Below, in pieces: positions 51,895 through 62,312 of a stretch of DNA of 64,000 nucleotides (position 1 is the first letter of the stretch; every line of letters starts with the position of its first letter). This DNA is from Labrenzia sp. VG12. GTDB taxonomy: Bacteria > Pseudomonadota > Alphaproteobacteria > Rhizobiales > Stappiaceae. Below the pieces are notes generated by a model. It searched no databases. It saw only the letters and a program-made list of their open reading frames with translations, and was not told where the DNA came from. A program made the translations under genes and the position numbers. The stretch covers positions 3,162,001 through 3,226,000 of the forward strand of contig NZ_CP022529.1 in assembly GCF_002237595.1 (NCBI RefSeq). The letters are read 5' to 3'.

Positions 51895-53771
51895 TGCGTG
51901 AAATCCTTGTCGAAGATGTAGGAACGGCGCTTGGCGATCTTGCGTGCGCCATCGATGGCCGACTGAATGTCGAACGTATCGCGAATGCCATCCTTGCTCG
52001 GCTTGGAGACAACCGAATAGACCAGCGGAAAATTCTGCAAGGTGGAGAGGATCGGATTGGGCGAGGTCATGCCGAGACCGCAGCGACTGGTCTCGATGAT
52101 CGTCCCGGAAAGATCCTTCAGGTAGTCAATGTCCTCCGGATTGGCGAGCCCCTTGCGGAACTTCTGGATGGCCTTTTGCAGGAAGACATTGCCAACCCGG
52201 CAGGGTGTGCAGTAGCCGCAGCTCTCATGCACGAAGAAGGACATGTAGTACTCGACGATCTCGAGGATGTTGCGTTCGCCGTTGAAGACGATGATCGCGC
52301 CACCGGTGGCCAGATCGTCGAAGGTGAGTTTGCGGTGGAAGCTGTCACGCGCGATCATGGTGCCGCTCGGGCCGCCGACTTGTACGGCTGCGGCATCCTC
52401 GGCGCCGACCATCTCCAGCATCTCCCAGACCGTATGGCCATAGGGCAGCTCATAGATTCCCGGGTTGAGGCAATCGCCACAAATGGAAAACAGCTTGGTG
52501 CCGTGAGAGCCCTCCGTGCCCATGTCGTGGAACCATTTGGCGCCGCGATCCAGGATGCGCGCGGCGTGGCAGAATGTCTCCACATTGTTGACCACGGTCG
52601 GATAGCCGAGATAGCCCCGGTTGACCGGGAAAGGAGGCCGGGTCTTGGGCTCGCCCGGCAGCCCTTCGCAGGAACTGATAAGTGCACCCTCCTCACCGCA
52701 GATGTAAGCGCCGGCGCCGAGCTGCAGGCGAATGTCGAAGTCAAAGCCTTTGACACCCAGGATGCCCTCGCCCAGCAAACCGCGGCGACGCCGGTCTTCC
52801 AGCACCTGCTCCAGAAGCTCGCGCAGATAGACATACTCACCGCGCAGATAAAGTATGCCGTGGCGGGCGCCCACGGCCCGCGCGGCAATGGTCATGCCTT
52901 CGATCAGCAGATGCGGCCGCTCGGTGAGCAGCACCCTGTCCTTGAAGGTGCCCGGCTCGCCTTCGTCCGCGTTGCAGATCACGTAATGTTTCTCGGCTCG
53001 CTCGCTGGCCGCAAACCGCCATTTCCGACCGGTCGTGAAACCGGCACCTCCACAGCCCCTGAGACCGCTTTCTTCCACCGCCGTAATGATCTGCGTCGGT
53101 GTCATGGACATCGCGTTGTTGAGGCCAGCCTCCTCGGGAACCGGTCCGAGCAACACTTCGCCGGCATGACGGATGTTGTTGTCCACCATGTGCAGGGCCC
53201 GCTCATGCGGTGTCAGGGAGGCAAACCGCTCGCTGACAAGATGCTCTGCCGGACGCCCGGCCTTGAGCGCCTCGGCGGCAGACCGGGCCGTCTCAGGTGT
53301 CAGCCTGGTCAGGATGATGTCGTTGATCATCGCGGCTGGCGCCTGATCGCACATGCCGATACAGGGCGTGACTTCCAGCGAAAAGGCGCCGTCGGAAGAG
53401 GTTTCCCCGAGCTTGATGCCAAGGACGTCTTCAAAGACGGCGGTGACCGCTTCAAGGCCGGTGTAACGGTCGACGATATCGTCACACAGCCGGATCGTGA
53501 CCCTGCCTTTCGGGGTCAGGGACAGGAACGAATAGAAACTGGCGACGCCCTCGACCTCGATCCGCGTCAGATCGGTTGCTGCAGCCACCCGGTCCATGGT
53601 CGAGGGAGCGATGCACCGATACCGGTCCTGAACTTCGCGCAGGATATCCAGCATGCGATGCTTGTCGTTGCCGAAGGCCGCACAGATGGCTTCGATTTCT
53701 CCTTCCGGCACCGGCGCAACGTTGCAGGCCGGCGCGGCAACACCATTTCCGGTCTCGTGACCGTTCTGCAT
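51891..53771 (-). CDS. hoxF: Hydrogenase diaphorase subunit HoxF with NuoE-like N terminus
   Basis: 626 residues: an N-terminal NuoE-like [2Fe-2S] domain (about 1-165; CDDIVDRYTG... and CIGMCDQAPA) followed by the NuoF-like part with the FMN/NAD site (GLRGCGGAGFTTGRKW, NADEGEPGTFKDR, CGEEGALISS) and the 4Fe-4S Cys in ESCGYCTPCRVG. This is the Ralstonia-type long HoxF, not the separate hoxE arrangement. Start at the ATG 53771, with GGGAG six bases upstream; a longer frame reaches 53894. Confidence 0.93.
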   Translation of the reverse strand: MQNGHETGNGVAAPACNVAPVPEGEIEAICAAFGNDKHRMLDILREVQDRYRCIAPSTMDRVAAATDLTRIEVEGVASFYSFLSLTPKGRVTIRLCDDIVDRYTGLEAVTAVFEDVLGIKLGETSSDGAFSLEVTPCIGMCDQAPAAMINDIILTRLTPETARSAAEALKAGRPAEHLVSERFASLTPHERALHMVDNNIRHAGEVLLGPVPEEAGLNNAMSMTPTQIITAVEESGLRGCGGAGFTTGRKWRFAASERAEKHYVICNADEGEPGTFKDRVLLTERPHLLIEGMTIAARAVGARHGILYLRGEYVYLRELLEQVLEDRRRRGLLGEGILGVKGFDFDIRLQLGAGAYICGEEGALISSCEGLPGEPKTRPPFPVNRGYLGYPTVVNNVETFCHAARILDRGAKWFHDMGTEGSHGTKLFSICGDCLNPGIYELPYGHTVWEMLEMVGAEDAAAVQVGGPSGTMIARDSFHRKLTFDDLATGGAIIVFNGERNILEIVEYYMSFFVHESCGYCTPCRVGNVFLQKAIQKFRKGLANPEDIDYLKDLSGTIIETSRCGLGMTSPNPILSTLQNFPLVYSVVSKPSKDGIRDTFDIQSAIDGARKIAKRRSYIFDKDFTQ

Positions 53772-53920
53772 GGTGATCTCCCTCATGATTTGTCCGGGAT
53801 TTACCGGAGCTAAATCGATTTGAATGGAGCAGCGGTTCGTTGGCAAAAATTGAAAACGCGCCGCACCACTCGTGAAAAATCTCAGTGGGGCCACGCTCCC
53901 AAAGATGCGGCAAAAGGTCT

Positions 53921-53934
53921 TTGAGACAGATCAA
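53921..53934. promoter_or_regulatory. FNR/FixK-like box upstream of hoxF
   Basis: TTGAG-ACAG-ATCAA matches nine of ten fixed positions of TTGAT-N4-ATCAA. It is 150 bases before the hoxF start codon. Fits low-oxygen control of the hydrogenase. Confidence 0.55.
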
Positions 53935-54069
53935 GCTGCGCAAAATAGGGGCAGCAAAAGGATGTCCGGAAACGTTGTCAGTTCGGGTACCGGAGGTCTG
54001 CACCTGTCTCTGAAACACTTAAAAGAAACGCAAAAAACGCGAAGGCGGCAAAGGGGTCTCAACATGAAA

Positions 54070-54089
54070 CCGGGCGCCGCGGCGCCCGG
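54070..54089 (-). terminator. GC-rich palindrome after blaR1-like gene
   Basis: A perfect self-complementary CCGGGCGCCG / CGGCGCCCGG stretch, followed on the minus strand by GTTTC, 17 bases after the stop codon. Possible terminator. Confidence 0.5.
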
Positions 54090-54106
54090 AAGAATGTGCT
54101 GTGTCG

Positions 54107-55294
54107 TCAGCGCAAGGGGCGCTGTCCAAACGTGTTGACGGATTCAAGCTGAGCCATCGTGTCGTTGCGGACTTCCAGGCGTTCCAGATTGATGATCGTC
54201 GACAGCATCAGGCGATCATGGCTCCAGTCAGCCGGCTTTTGCAAAGACAGCGAGGTCAGGAAGATCAGTGCAATCATCGGCAGAACCGCCACGCCGACCA
54301 GGCCCCAGTGAGGACGGATGCGGTTGGTTTCCAGAAGAGCCTCCACACGGCGGCGCAGCTTCTGCGCCGGTGATCGGCGCAGCAAACGGTCCTGGACTTC
54401 CAGCAGCGCCACGGCGGCCACGCCGACAGCCCGCCCCTGCGCAATGAGGGTCTGGCGCTTCTTAAGACCGGCCTGGGCGGCGCGGAGCAGGCACATGCAA
54501 TAGGACTTGAGATCCACCTGGGCATGCTCGGCGACCTTCTGGTCACAGGCGAGCTCGCGAAGACGCTCCACTTCCGACTTCCAGACATAGAAGAACGGGT
54601 TCCAGAAGAACAAAGGCCGCAGCATCTCAAGGCCGATCTCCCACGTCACATCGCCCTGACGCAGATGCTGGAACTCGTGCTTCAGCACCAGTTTCAGGTC
54701 CTCAGGTTCCGCCAGCAGTTCTGTCGGCACCACCACATAGTGGTTGAACAGGCCTCGCGCGGAAAACGGCACCAGTGCATGGTCGGACAAAAGCAGGTGA
54801 ACCCGGCCCTGGCGCCGCCAGGTGTGGCAGGCGTCAAGAAGACGGTTGAGGCGCATGAAGCCGAGCACCAGCTTGCCGGCGAACCAGGCAAAGCCTGCGA
54901 AAAGCATCACGGCAACACCGATGCCGATGCCGGGCGCGAGGGTCAGGATGTTCTCACTGATCCGGGCCCGCAGGCCGAGCAGGGACTGGAAGTCTTCCGC
55001 CGGAATGGCGATGCCGCCGCGCAGATATTGCGAGACCGCGTAGTCGGACAGATTGACCGACGGTACCGCAGGAACCATGGCGGCAGCCTGCAGGTGCTGG
55101 TAACCGATCACGGCAAGCGGAGACAGCAGGATAAGGGCAAACAGCCCGTTCAGGAGGCCAAGCTGGATATTGAAATCGAGCTTGTTTCCGAAACGGGCCA
55201 TCAGAAGCTTGGCGCTCAGCCAGACCAGCGCGGTCATGGCCAGCGTGATGTTCAGATCGATGTAAACATCGAAGACCTGGTTAAGTAGCGTCAT
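54107..55294 (-). CDS. BlaR1/MecR1-like M56 membrane metallopeptidase
   Basis: About 395 residues. N-terminal helices, a zinc-protease motif HEFQH (in LKHEFQHLRQGDV) and downstream ERLRELACDQKVAEH with the third ligand Glu. The penicillin-binding sensor domain of true BlaR1 is missing; the protein ends soon after the peptidase part with one more helix (MIALIFLTSLSL). It overlaps the blaI-like gene by 14 bases, so they work together. The trigger is not a beta-lactam by this evidence. Confidence 0.85.
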   Translation of the reverse strand: MTLLNQVFDVYIDLNITLAMTALVWLSAKLLMARFGNKLDFNIQLGLLNGLFALILLSPLAVIGYQHLQAAAMVPAVPSVNLSDYAVSQYLRGGIAIPAEDFQSLLGLRARISENILTLAPGIGIGVAVMLFAGFAWFAGKLVLGFMRLNRLLDACHTWRRQGRVHLLLSDHALVPFSARGLFNHYVVVPTELLAEPEDLKLVLKHEFQHLRQGDVTWEIGLEMLRPLFFWNPFFYVWKSEVERLRELACDQKVAEHAQVDLKSYCMCLLRAAQAGLKKRQTLIAQGRAVGVAAVALLEVQDRLLRRSPAQKLRRRVEALLETNRIRPHWGLVGVAVLPMIALIFLTSLSLQKPADWSHDRLMLSTIINLERLEVRNDTMAQLESVNTFGQRPLR

Positions 55295-55676
55295 CTGTCC
55301 TCCTCCTGTCCAGCAACGCTCTGATTTCCTCCAGATCGTCTCCCGATAGTTCGTATTCGTCGACCAGACGGGCCACCAGCGAGGCTGGCGTGCCGTCAAA
55401 CAGTTTGTCCGACAGGTTTCTGAGAGAACGGGACTGGTAGGTGTCGCGCGTCAGCCGGGGGGAATAGATGAATGTCTTGCCTTCTTTCCGGCTGTCCACA
55501 AAGCCCTTTTCATCCAGGATCCGCATGATGGTGGCACAGGATGTGTAGGCGAGTTTGCGCTCGGGTGGCAGGTTTGCCAGGATATCCCGCACGGAGCCTT
55601 CGCCGAGCTTCCAGAGTTCGGTCATGAACTCCAGTTCGACTTCGGTCAAAAACTCGTTGCTCTTACGCTTTCTCAT
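55281..55676 (-). CDS. BlaI/MecI-family repressor
   Basis: 131 residues of the winged-helix BlaI family (LTEVELEFMTELWKLGEGSVRDILANLPPERKLAYTSCATIMRILDEKGFV), with a C-terminal dimer part. It should repress its own operon until cut or inactivated by the partner peptidase. No beta-lactamase gene is nearby. Confidence 0.9.
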   Translation of the reverse strand: MRKRKSNEFLTEVELEFMTELWKLGEGSVRDILANLPPERKLAYTSCATIMRILDEKGFVDSRKEGKTFIYSPRLTRDTYQSRSLRNLSDKLFDGTPASLVARLVDEYELSGDDLEEIRALLDRRRTDDAT

Positions 55677-55773
55677 TACAATCTTGTGCTCGTCTCGGAA
55701 TGGATTTGGCTAGCGACATCTATTCATGCACCAGATCAGCGAAAATTACTATTCCTTTAGTTGGCAAACGGTG

Positions 55774-55806
55774 ATGCCGCGCTCCGAAAATCCCGGAGCG
55801 CGGCAT
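55774..55806 (-). terminator. Terminator-like hairpin of the glycerol transporter operon
   Basis: ATGCCGCGCTCCG and CGGAGCGCGGCAT arms, 13 bp, seven-base loop, four bases after the DUF2160 stop. U-tract weak. Confidence 0.6.
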
Positions 55807-55810
55807 GTGG

Positions 55811-56089
55811 TCAGACTTTCCAGAAACAGAATGCTCCCCAGCCGATGCTGATCGCCAGCGGCCACCAGAGCGGTTCACCCATCAGACCGAGCCAGGCCAG
55901 GAAGATATAGGCCGTGCCCAGAAGGGTCATGAACAGGCGGTCGCCGCGGGTCGTTTCCAGTCCCAGGACACCCTTGCGGGCATGCCCACCGGGATATTTG
56001 AGTTCCACCACGGTCAGGAAACCGATCGCGGAAAAGATGCCGACGAACAGAAGTGCTGTCGGCCAGGTCCAGGCCATCCATCCCAGCAT
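55811..56089 (-). CDS. DUF2160 small membrane protein of the glycerol transporter
   Basis: 92 residues, about three hydrophobic segments. DUF2160 genes close the glycerol transporter operon in rhizobia; role in transport assumed. Overlaps glpQ by one base (TGATG). Confidence 0.82.
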   Translation of the reverse strand: MLGWMAWTWPTALLFVGIFSAIGFLTVVELKYPGGHARKGVLGLETTRGDRLFMTLLGTAYIFLAWLGLMGEPLWWPLAISIGWGAFCFWKV

Positions 56090-56886
56090 CAGACCCTCCC
56101 CAGGGCAAAGCCCTTGGCAATGTAGTTACGGACAAAGTAGATGACGATGGCGCCGGGAATGATGGTCAGGGTCCCGGCGGCCGCCAGTAGCCCGAGTTCA
56201 TAGCCCGCGGAGGAAGCGGTCCGGGTCATCACGGCGGCAATGGGTTTGGCTTCAACAGCTGTCAGGGTCTTGGAGAGCAGCATTTCCACCCAGGAGAACA
56301 TGAAGCAGAAGAACGCGGCGACCCCGACGCCGGACTTGATGGCCGGCAGGAAGATGGTCATGAAGAACCGCGGGAAGGAATAGCCATCCACATAGGCGGT
56401 CTCGTCCAGTTCCTTCGGCACACCACTCATGAACCCTTCCAGGATCCAGACCGCCAGCGGCACGTTGAAGAGACAGTGCGCGAGGGCGACGGCCAGGTGC
56501 GTGTCGAACAGGCCCACAGCCGAATAGAGCTGGAAGAACGGCAGCGCGAAGACGGCGGCCGGCGCCATGCGGTTGGTCAGAAGCCAGAAGAACAGATGCT
56601 TGTCGCCCACAAAGGAGAAGCGGGAGAAGGCATAAGCCGCCGGCAGGGCCACGGTGATCGAAATCACCGTGTTGATGGTCACGTAGATGATCGAGTTGAT
56701 GTAGCCCCAATACCAGGTCGGGTCCGTGAAAATCTCGATGTAGTTGTCGAAGGTCCATGTCTGCGGGAACAGGGTGAACCCGGACAGGATCTCGTTGGTG
56801 GTCTTGAAACTCATCGCGACGAGCCAGTAGATCGGCAGCATCAGGAAGAGAATATAGAGGATGGGGACCAGGCTTTTCAGTCGCAT
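56089..56886 (-). CDS. glpQ: Glycerol ABC transporter permease GlpQ
   Basis: 265 residues, about six membrane helices, MalG-like binding-protein-dependent permease. The cytoplasmic EAA-like loop is in ELDETAYVDGYSFPRFFMTIFLP. Partner of the preceding permease gene, which ends 11 bases upstream. Confidence 0.88.
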   Translation of the reverse strand: MRLKSLVPILYILFLMLPIYWLVAMSFKTTNEILSGFTLFPQTWTFDNYIEIFTDPTWYWGYINSIIYVTINTVISITVALPAAYAFSRFSFVGDKHLFFWLLTNRMAPAAVFALPFFQLYSAVGLFDTHLAVALAHCLFNVPLAVWILEGFMSGVPKELDETAYVDGYSFPRFFMTIFLPAIKSGVGVAAFFCFMFSWVEMLLSKTLTAVEAKPIAAVMTRTASSAGYELGLLAAAGTLTIIPGAIVIYFVRNYIAKGFALGRV

Positions 56887-56897
56887 GATAGGTCTCC

Positions 56898-57763
<866 letters not shown>

Positions 57764-57764
<1 letters not shown>

Positions 57765-58852
57765 CAGGCACCCCCTCCCGGCGTGCTTGCCAGCCAGCCG
57801 TCCTTGTAAAGACGGGTCTGGGATTGTTTGAAGTCGAGCTTGACGGCGTCGCCCTGATTGGGCGCTTCGCCTTCCAGGATCGCGTGGATGCGCTGGTCAT
57901 GTGCAACGGCCTCGACCACCTTGTGGCGGCCGATGTCGGAGACCTTGCGCACCGTTGCCGAAACGCCGGAGCCATTGGACGCGATCGAGACGAATTCCGG
58001 ACGGATGCCGATCTCGGCTGAGCCGTCGCCGGAGCATTTAACAGCGCCTTCCAGATCGACTTTCTCACCGCCGAAGAAGGCAGCGCCACCTTTCACGTCG
58101 CACGGCAGGACATTCATGCCCGGTGAGCCGATGAAGTGACCGACAAACGTGTGTGCGGGACGTTCGAACAATTCGACCGGTGTGCCGATCTGCACGATCT
58201 CGCCGTCCTGCATCACCACCACCTGATCGGCAAAGGTAAGCGCTTCGGTCTGGTCGTGCGTCACGTAGATCATCGTCGCCTTGACCCGCTGATGCAGCTC
58301 TTTCAGCTTGGAACGGAGCTTCCACTTCAGATGCGGGTCGATCACGGTGAGCGGCTCGTCGAACATGACGACATTGACGTCCTGGCGGACGAGGCCGCGG
58401 CCCATGGAGATCTTCTGCTTGTTGTCGGGCGACAGATTGGCCGCCCGCGTTCCCAGCATGCTCTCGACTTCCAGCATTTCCGCGATCGCCATGACACGCT
58501 GCTTGACGATGTCCTCATCCCGGCCGCGGTTACGCAGCGGGAAGGCCAGATTGTCGTAAACCGTCATCGTGTCGTAGATGACCGGGAACTGGAACACCTG
58601 CGCAATGTTGCGCTTGGCCGGCGGCAGGTCGGTCACATCCTGATCGTCGAACAAGATCTTGCCTTCCGACGGCACCAGCAGGCCCGATATGATGTTGAGG
58701 AGCGTGGACTTCCCGCAGCCGGACGGTCCGAGCAGCGCGTAGGCCCCGCCATCGTCCCAGGTCAGGTCGATCTTTTTCAGCGCATAGTCGGCATCGCTCT
58801 GGGGATCCGGGCGATAGCTGTGGCGCAGATTGGAGAGTTTGATTTGTGCCAT
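57764..58852 (-). CDS. glpT: Glycerol ABC transporter ATPase GlpT
   Basis: 362 residues, MalK-like: Walker A GPSGCGKST, Walker B VVMFDEP, H-loop THDQ. The ABC signature is altered to LSPDNKQK, unlike the LSGGQ of its partner GlpS, so the two ATPases form an uneven pair. C-terminal regulatory beta domain present. Confidence 0.88.
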
Positions 58853-58863
58853 GACTTATCTCC

Positions 58864-59928
58864 TCAGGCCGCCAGGTCGCCATTGGGCGCAAAGAAGAAA
58901 CAATGGCTCGGGTCCAGATAGAAGGTATGGACCTCGCCGACAAAATAGGGATGCACACCCGGTGACAGCGACACCCAGGACTGGCCGTGCATGTCGAAAT
59001 GGGCGCTGCTTTCCGAGCCGCTGAGTTCGGTCACCTGCACGTGGCCCTCAAGGCGCACGCTGTGATGTTCACTTTCCACCGGCATCACATGGTGCGGCCG
59101 GATCGCCAATGTGTAGGGGCCGTCGCGCAGGCTGGCGACTGCATCCGATGCCTTCCAGCGAATGTCGTCCGTCAGGATAATGGTGTCGCCCTGCTTGTTC
59201 ACCGGTGCCGTATTGATCGGCGGGTTGGAGAACACCTTGGCCGCATCCAGGTCCTTCGGCTGGCGGTAGATGTCGGCGGTCGGGCCGAACTGAACCACGT
59301 TGCCATCGGTCATCAGTGCCGTGTGACCGCCCAGCAGCAGTGCTTCTTCCGGCTCGGAGGTGGCGTAGACCACGACGGCACCGCGGCCGGCAAAGAGTTC
59401 TGGAAGCTGATCGCGCAATTCTTCGCGCAGCTTGTAATCGAGGTTGGCCAGCGGCTCGTCGAGGAACACCGCATCGCTTTCCTTGACGATCGCGCGGGCG
59501 AGCGCCGTGCGCTGTTGCTGACCGCCAGAGAGCTCGTTCGGTTTGCGGCTCAGATAAGGCTTCAGCTTCAGGATCGCCGCAGCTTCTTCCACCCGGCCAT
59601 CGATCTCCGACTTGGCAACACCCGCGACTTTCAGCGGCGAGGCGATGTTGTCATAGACCGACATATGCGGGTAGTTGACGAAAAACTGGTGCACCAGGCT
59701 GATGTTGCGCTTTTGCGCCGACAGGCGGGACACATCCTTGCCATTGAGGATGATCTGCCCGGAGGCCAGGCTGTCGAGACCGGCCATCAGCTTGATCAGC
59801 GAGGTTTTGCCCGAGCCGGTTTCTCCGAGGAGAACATTGAAGTGGCCGGGTTGGAGCGTCAGGCTCGTTTCCTTGACATGCGTGATGCCTGCAACGCGCT
59901 TGCTGACGTTTTTAAGTTCTAGAGACAT
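58864..59928 (-). CDS. glpS: Glycerol ABC transporter ATPase GlpS
   Basis: About 354 residues. Walker A GETGSGKTS, full signature LSGGQQQR, Walker B AVFLDEPLA, C-terminal MOP-like domain. The H-loop position is TSEPEE instead of the usual THD, so this ATPase also departs from the norm. Start at MSLELKNVS; an ATG at 59967 is an alternative. Confidence 0.86.
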   Translation of the reverse strand: MSLELKNVSKRVAGITHVKETSLTLQPGHFNVLLGETGSGKTSLIKLMAGLDSLASGQIILNGKDVSRLSAQKRNISLVHQFFVNYPHMSVYDNIASPLKVAGVAKSEIDGRVEEAAAILKLKPYLSRKPNELSGGQQQRTALARAIVKESDAVFLDEPLANLDYKLREELRDQLPELFAGRGAVVVYATSEPEEALLLGGHTALMTDGNVVQFGPTADIYRQPKDLDAAKVFSNPPINTAPVNKQGDTIILTDDIRWKASDAVASLRDGPYTLAIRPHHVMPVESEHHSVRLEGHVQVTELSGSESSAHFDMHGQSWVSLSPGVHPYFVGEVHTFYLDPSHCFFFAPNGDLAA

Positions 59929-60054
59929 TGTGTTCTTGCCCGCGTCCGGACTGGGCGTATCAGGCAACCTTTGTGCGGTCGCGGCCCGTCACTTTCGGAT
60001 CGGTGAAGGACCGGGGACATTGCCCCGGTCCAGTTGGTTTGGTCAGCTCAAGGC

Positions 60055-61794
60055 TTAGTTTTGCGACCAGCGCGCAACCAGATCGTCGTAGTTGACGGTC
60101 TCGCCCTGCGGCTTCTCGTTGTCGAGCTTGGCCTTCGGAGCACCCGGCTTGTTCAGCCACTCCTGAGGATCGGACTCTTCGTTCAGACGCGGACCGCAGC
60201 CACCGTAGACGTTGGCGCGTTCGTCAGCCTGCTGCATGCGGGCCATGACGATGTCCATTTCTTCAGCCAGACGATCCATCGCTTCCTGCGGCGTGAAGGC
60301 GCCGGAGTTCACGTCACCGATCTGCTGCCACCAGATCTGGGCCAGCTTCGGATAGTCCGGAACGTTGACGCCGGTCGGGGACCAGGCCACGCGGTCAGGC
60401 GAGCGGTAGAACTCGACCAGGCCGCCGAGTTTACCTGCACGCTCGGTGAAGGACTCGTGGTTGACGGTACTGTCACGAATGAAGGTCAGACCAACGTGGC
60501 TCTTCTTGGTGTCGACGGTCTTGGAGACCACGAACTGAGCATAGAGCCAGGCCGCTTTCGCACGATCTTCCGGGGTGGACTTCAGGATGGTCCAGGAACC
60601 CACGTCCTGGTAACCGACCTTCTGGCCTTCTTCCCAGTAAGGACCATGCGGGGACGGAGCCATGCGCCACAGCGGCGTGCCTTCGTCATCCACGGTGTTG
60701 TTGCCTTCCGACTTCGGCTTCACCATGTCCGCGGTGAACGCGGTGTACCAGAAGATCTGCTGGGCAACGTTGCCCTGGCTGAGCGCCGGCAGAGACTGGT
60801 AGAAGTCGAAGCTGGCAGCACCCGGAGGCGCGTAGTTGCGCAGCCACTCGTCCCATTTGCGGATCGCGTAGACGGCAGCCGGGCCGTTGGCGGCACCACC
60901 GCGGGAGACAGAAGCGCCTACCGGGTTACAGGTGCCTTCTTCCATGCGGATGCCCCATTCGTCGACCGGGATGCCGTTCGGCTCACCCTTGTCGCCGGCA
61001 CCTGCCATGGAGAGCCAGGCATCGGTCATGCGCCAGCCGAGATCCGGTGCGCGCTTGCCGTAATCCATGTGACCATAGATTGCGACACCGTCGATTTCCT
61101 TGACGTCCTTGGAGAAGAACTCGGCAATGTCTTCATAAGCGGACCAGTTGACCGGAACGCCGAGGTCGTAGCCGTATTTCTCCTTGAAGGCCGTCTTCAG
61201 GTCTTCGCGATCGAACCAGTCCTTGCGGAACCAGTAGAGGTTCGCGAACTGCTGATCGGGCAGCTGGTAAAGGTCACCATCCGGGCCGGTGGTGAACTGC
61301 GTGCCCATGAAGTCGCCGAGGTCGAGACCCGGGTTGGTGACATCCTTGGCTGCGCCTTCCATCCAGTCGGTCAGGTTGTAGGCCAGCTGCAGACGGGAAT
61401 GGGTGCCGATCAGGTCGGAATCGTTGACATAGGCGTCATAGAGGTTCCGGCCGGTCTGCATCTGGGTCTGCACGGCCTGCACCACTTCACCCTCGCCGAG
61501 GATCTGGTGGTTGACCTTGATACCGGTGATTTCTTCGAAGGCCTTGGTCAGGACTTCCGACTCGTAGGAGTGTGTCGGAATGCCTTCGGAAAGAACATTG
61601 ATCTCCATTCCAGAGAACGGCTGTGCTGCATTGATGAACCACTGCATTTCTGCAAGTTGCTCATCCTTGGTCAGCACGGACGGCTGGAATTCCTGGTCGA
61701 TCCATTTTTTGGCCGCTGCTTCGTCAGCAAAAGCGGACCCTGCTCCCGCAAGCACAGCACCAGCTGCGACTGCGGAGAGTAGATACTTACGCAT
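60055..61794 (-). CDS. glpV: Glycerol ABC transporter substrate-binding protein GlpV
   Basis: About 579 residues with signal peptide (MRKYLLSAVAAGAVLAG, cleavage near AFA). Family 1 binding protein of the long type known for glycerol uptake in rhizobia. First gene of the operon glpV-S-T-P-Q-DUF2160. Start at the second ATG (61794), with GGGAGGAG six bases upstream; the first ATG (61800) is too close to it. Confidence 0.88.
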   Translation of the reverse strand: MRKYLLSAVAAGAVLAGAGSAFADEAAAKKWIDQEFQPSVLTKDEQLAEMQWFINAAQPFSGMEINVLSEGIPTHSYESEVLTKAFEEITGIKVNHQILGEGEVVQAVQTQMQTGRNLYDAYVNDSDLIGTHSRLQLAYNLTDWMEGAAKDVTNPGLDLGDFMGTQFTTGPDGDLYQLPDQQFANLYWFRKDWFDREDLKTAFKEKYGYDLGVPVNWSAYEDIAEFFSKDVKEIDGVAIYGHMDYGKRAPDLGWRMTDAWLSMAGAGDKGEPNGIPVDEWGIRMEEGTCNPVGASVSRGGAANGPAAVYAIRKWDEWLRNYAPPGAASFDFYQSLPALSQGNVAQQIFWYTAFTADMVKPKSEGNNTVDDEGTPLWRMAPSPHGPYWEEGQKVGYQDVGSWTILKSTPEDRAKAAWLYAQFVVSKTVDTKKSHVGLTFIRDSTVNHESFTERAGKLGGLVEFYRSPDRVAWSPTGVNVPDYPKLAQIWWQQIGDVNSGAFTPQEAMDRLAEEMDIVMARMQQADERANVYGGCGPRLNEESDPQEWLNKPGAPKAKLDNEKPQGETVNYDDLVARWSQN

Positions 61795-61800
61795 CTGCAT

Positions 61801-62312
61801 CTCCTCCCGTGAGATAATTTCGCCGTGACTATCCGGCTACGGATAAAAAGTCACAGCCTCGCCATGATGTCAAACTAATTTTTTAGTAGATTTCAGACTC
61901 TGCCAAAAGGAGTCTTATATTATTGATTTTTATTTCTTTTTTCAGATGCGATCTAGGATGATCAGCTGTCATCTCAGTGTCATCTGAGCGCCTGAGCATC
62001 TTCAGTGTGGCACAAATTTGACAGGATAGGGAGTCAGAAATCAGGTTTCGACTCTTTCATTTGAAATGCAAATTGACTTCTATTTGGCTTCGTTTTGCAG
62101 TGCAAAACGAAAATCAGTCACAAATACTGCAGCGCAACAGAATGAGATCGCCTCGCTATTTGGCGCGATCTGCAAGTGCAATGGCGCCATCCGCTTTGAT
62201 GCGCGCCACAAGCCTGACTAGGTATCGGTCAGGAACAATCAGAACGTTGACCGGTCTGTCCAAGCCTGTATCTGAAAGAGGCGACCCGGAGCGGCGTTGC
62301 GACAGGAGCAAG
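61801..62312. promoter_or_regulatory. Intergenic region upstream of glpV
   Basis: About 500 bases without a gene. AGACTC-N9-GAGTCT at 61895-61915 is an inverted repeat about 100 bases before glpV and could be an operator. AT-rich stretch at 61870-61945 fits a promoter zone. The rest shows nothing I can support. Confidence 0.45.
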
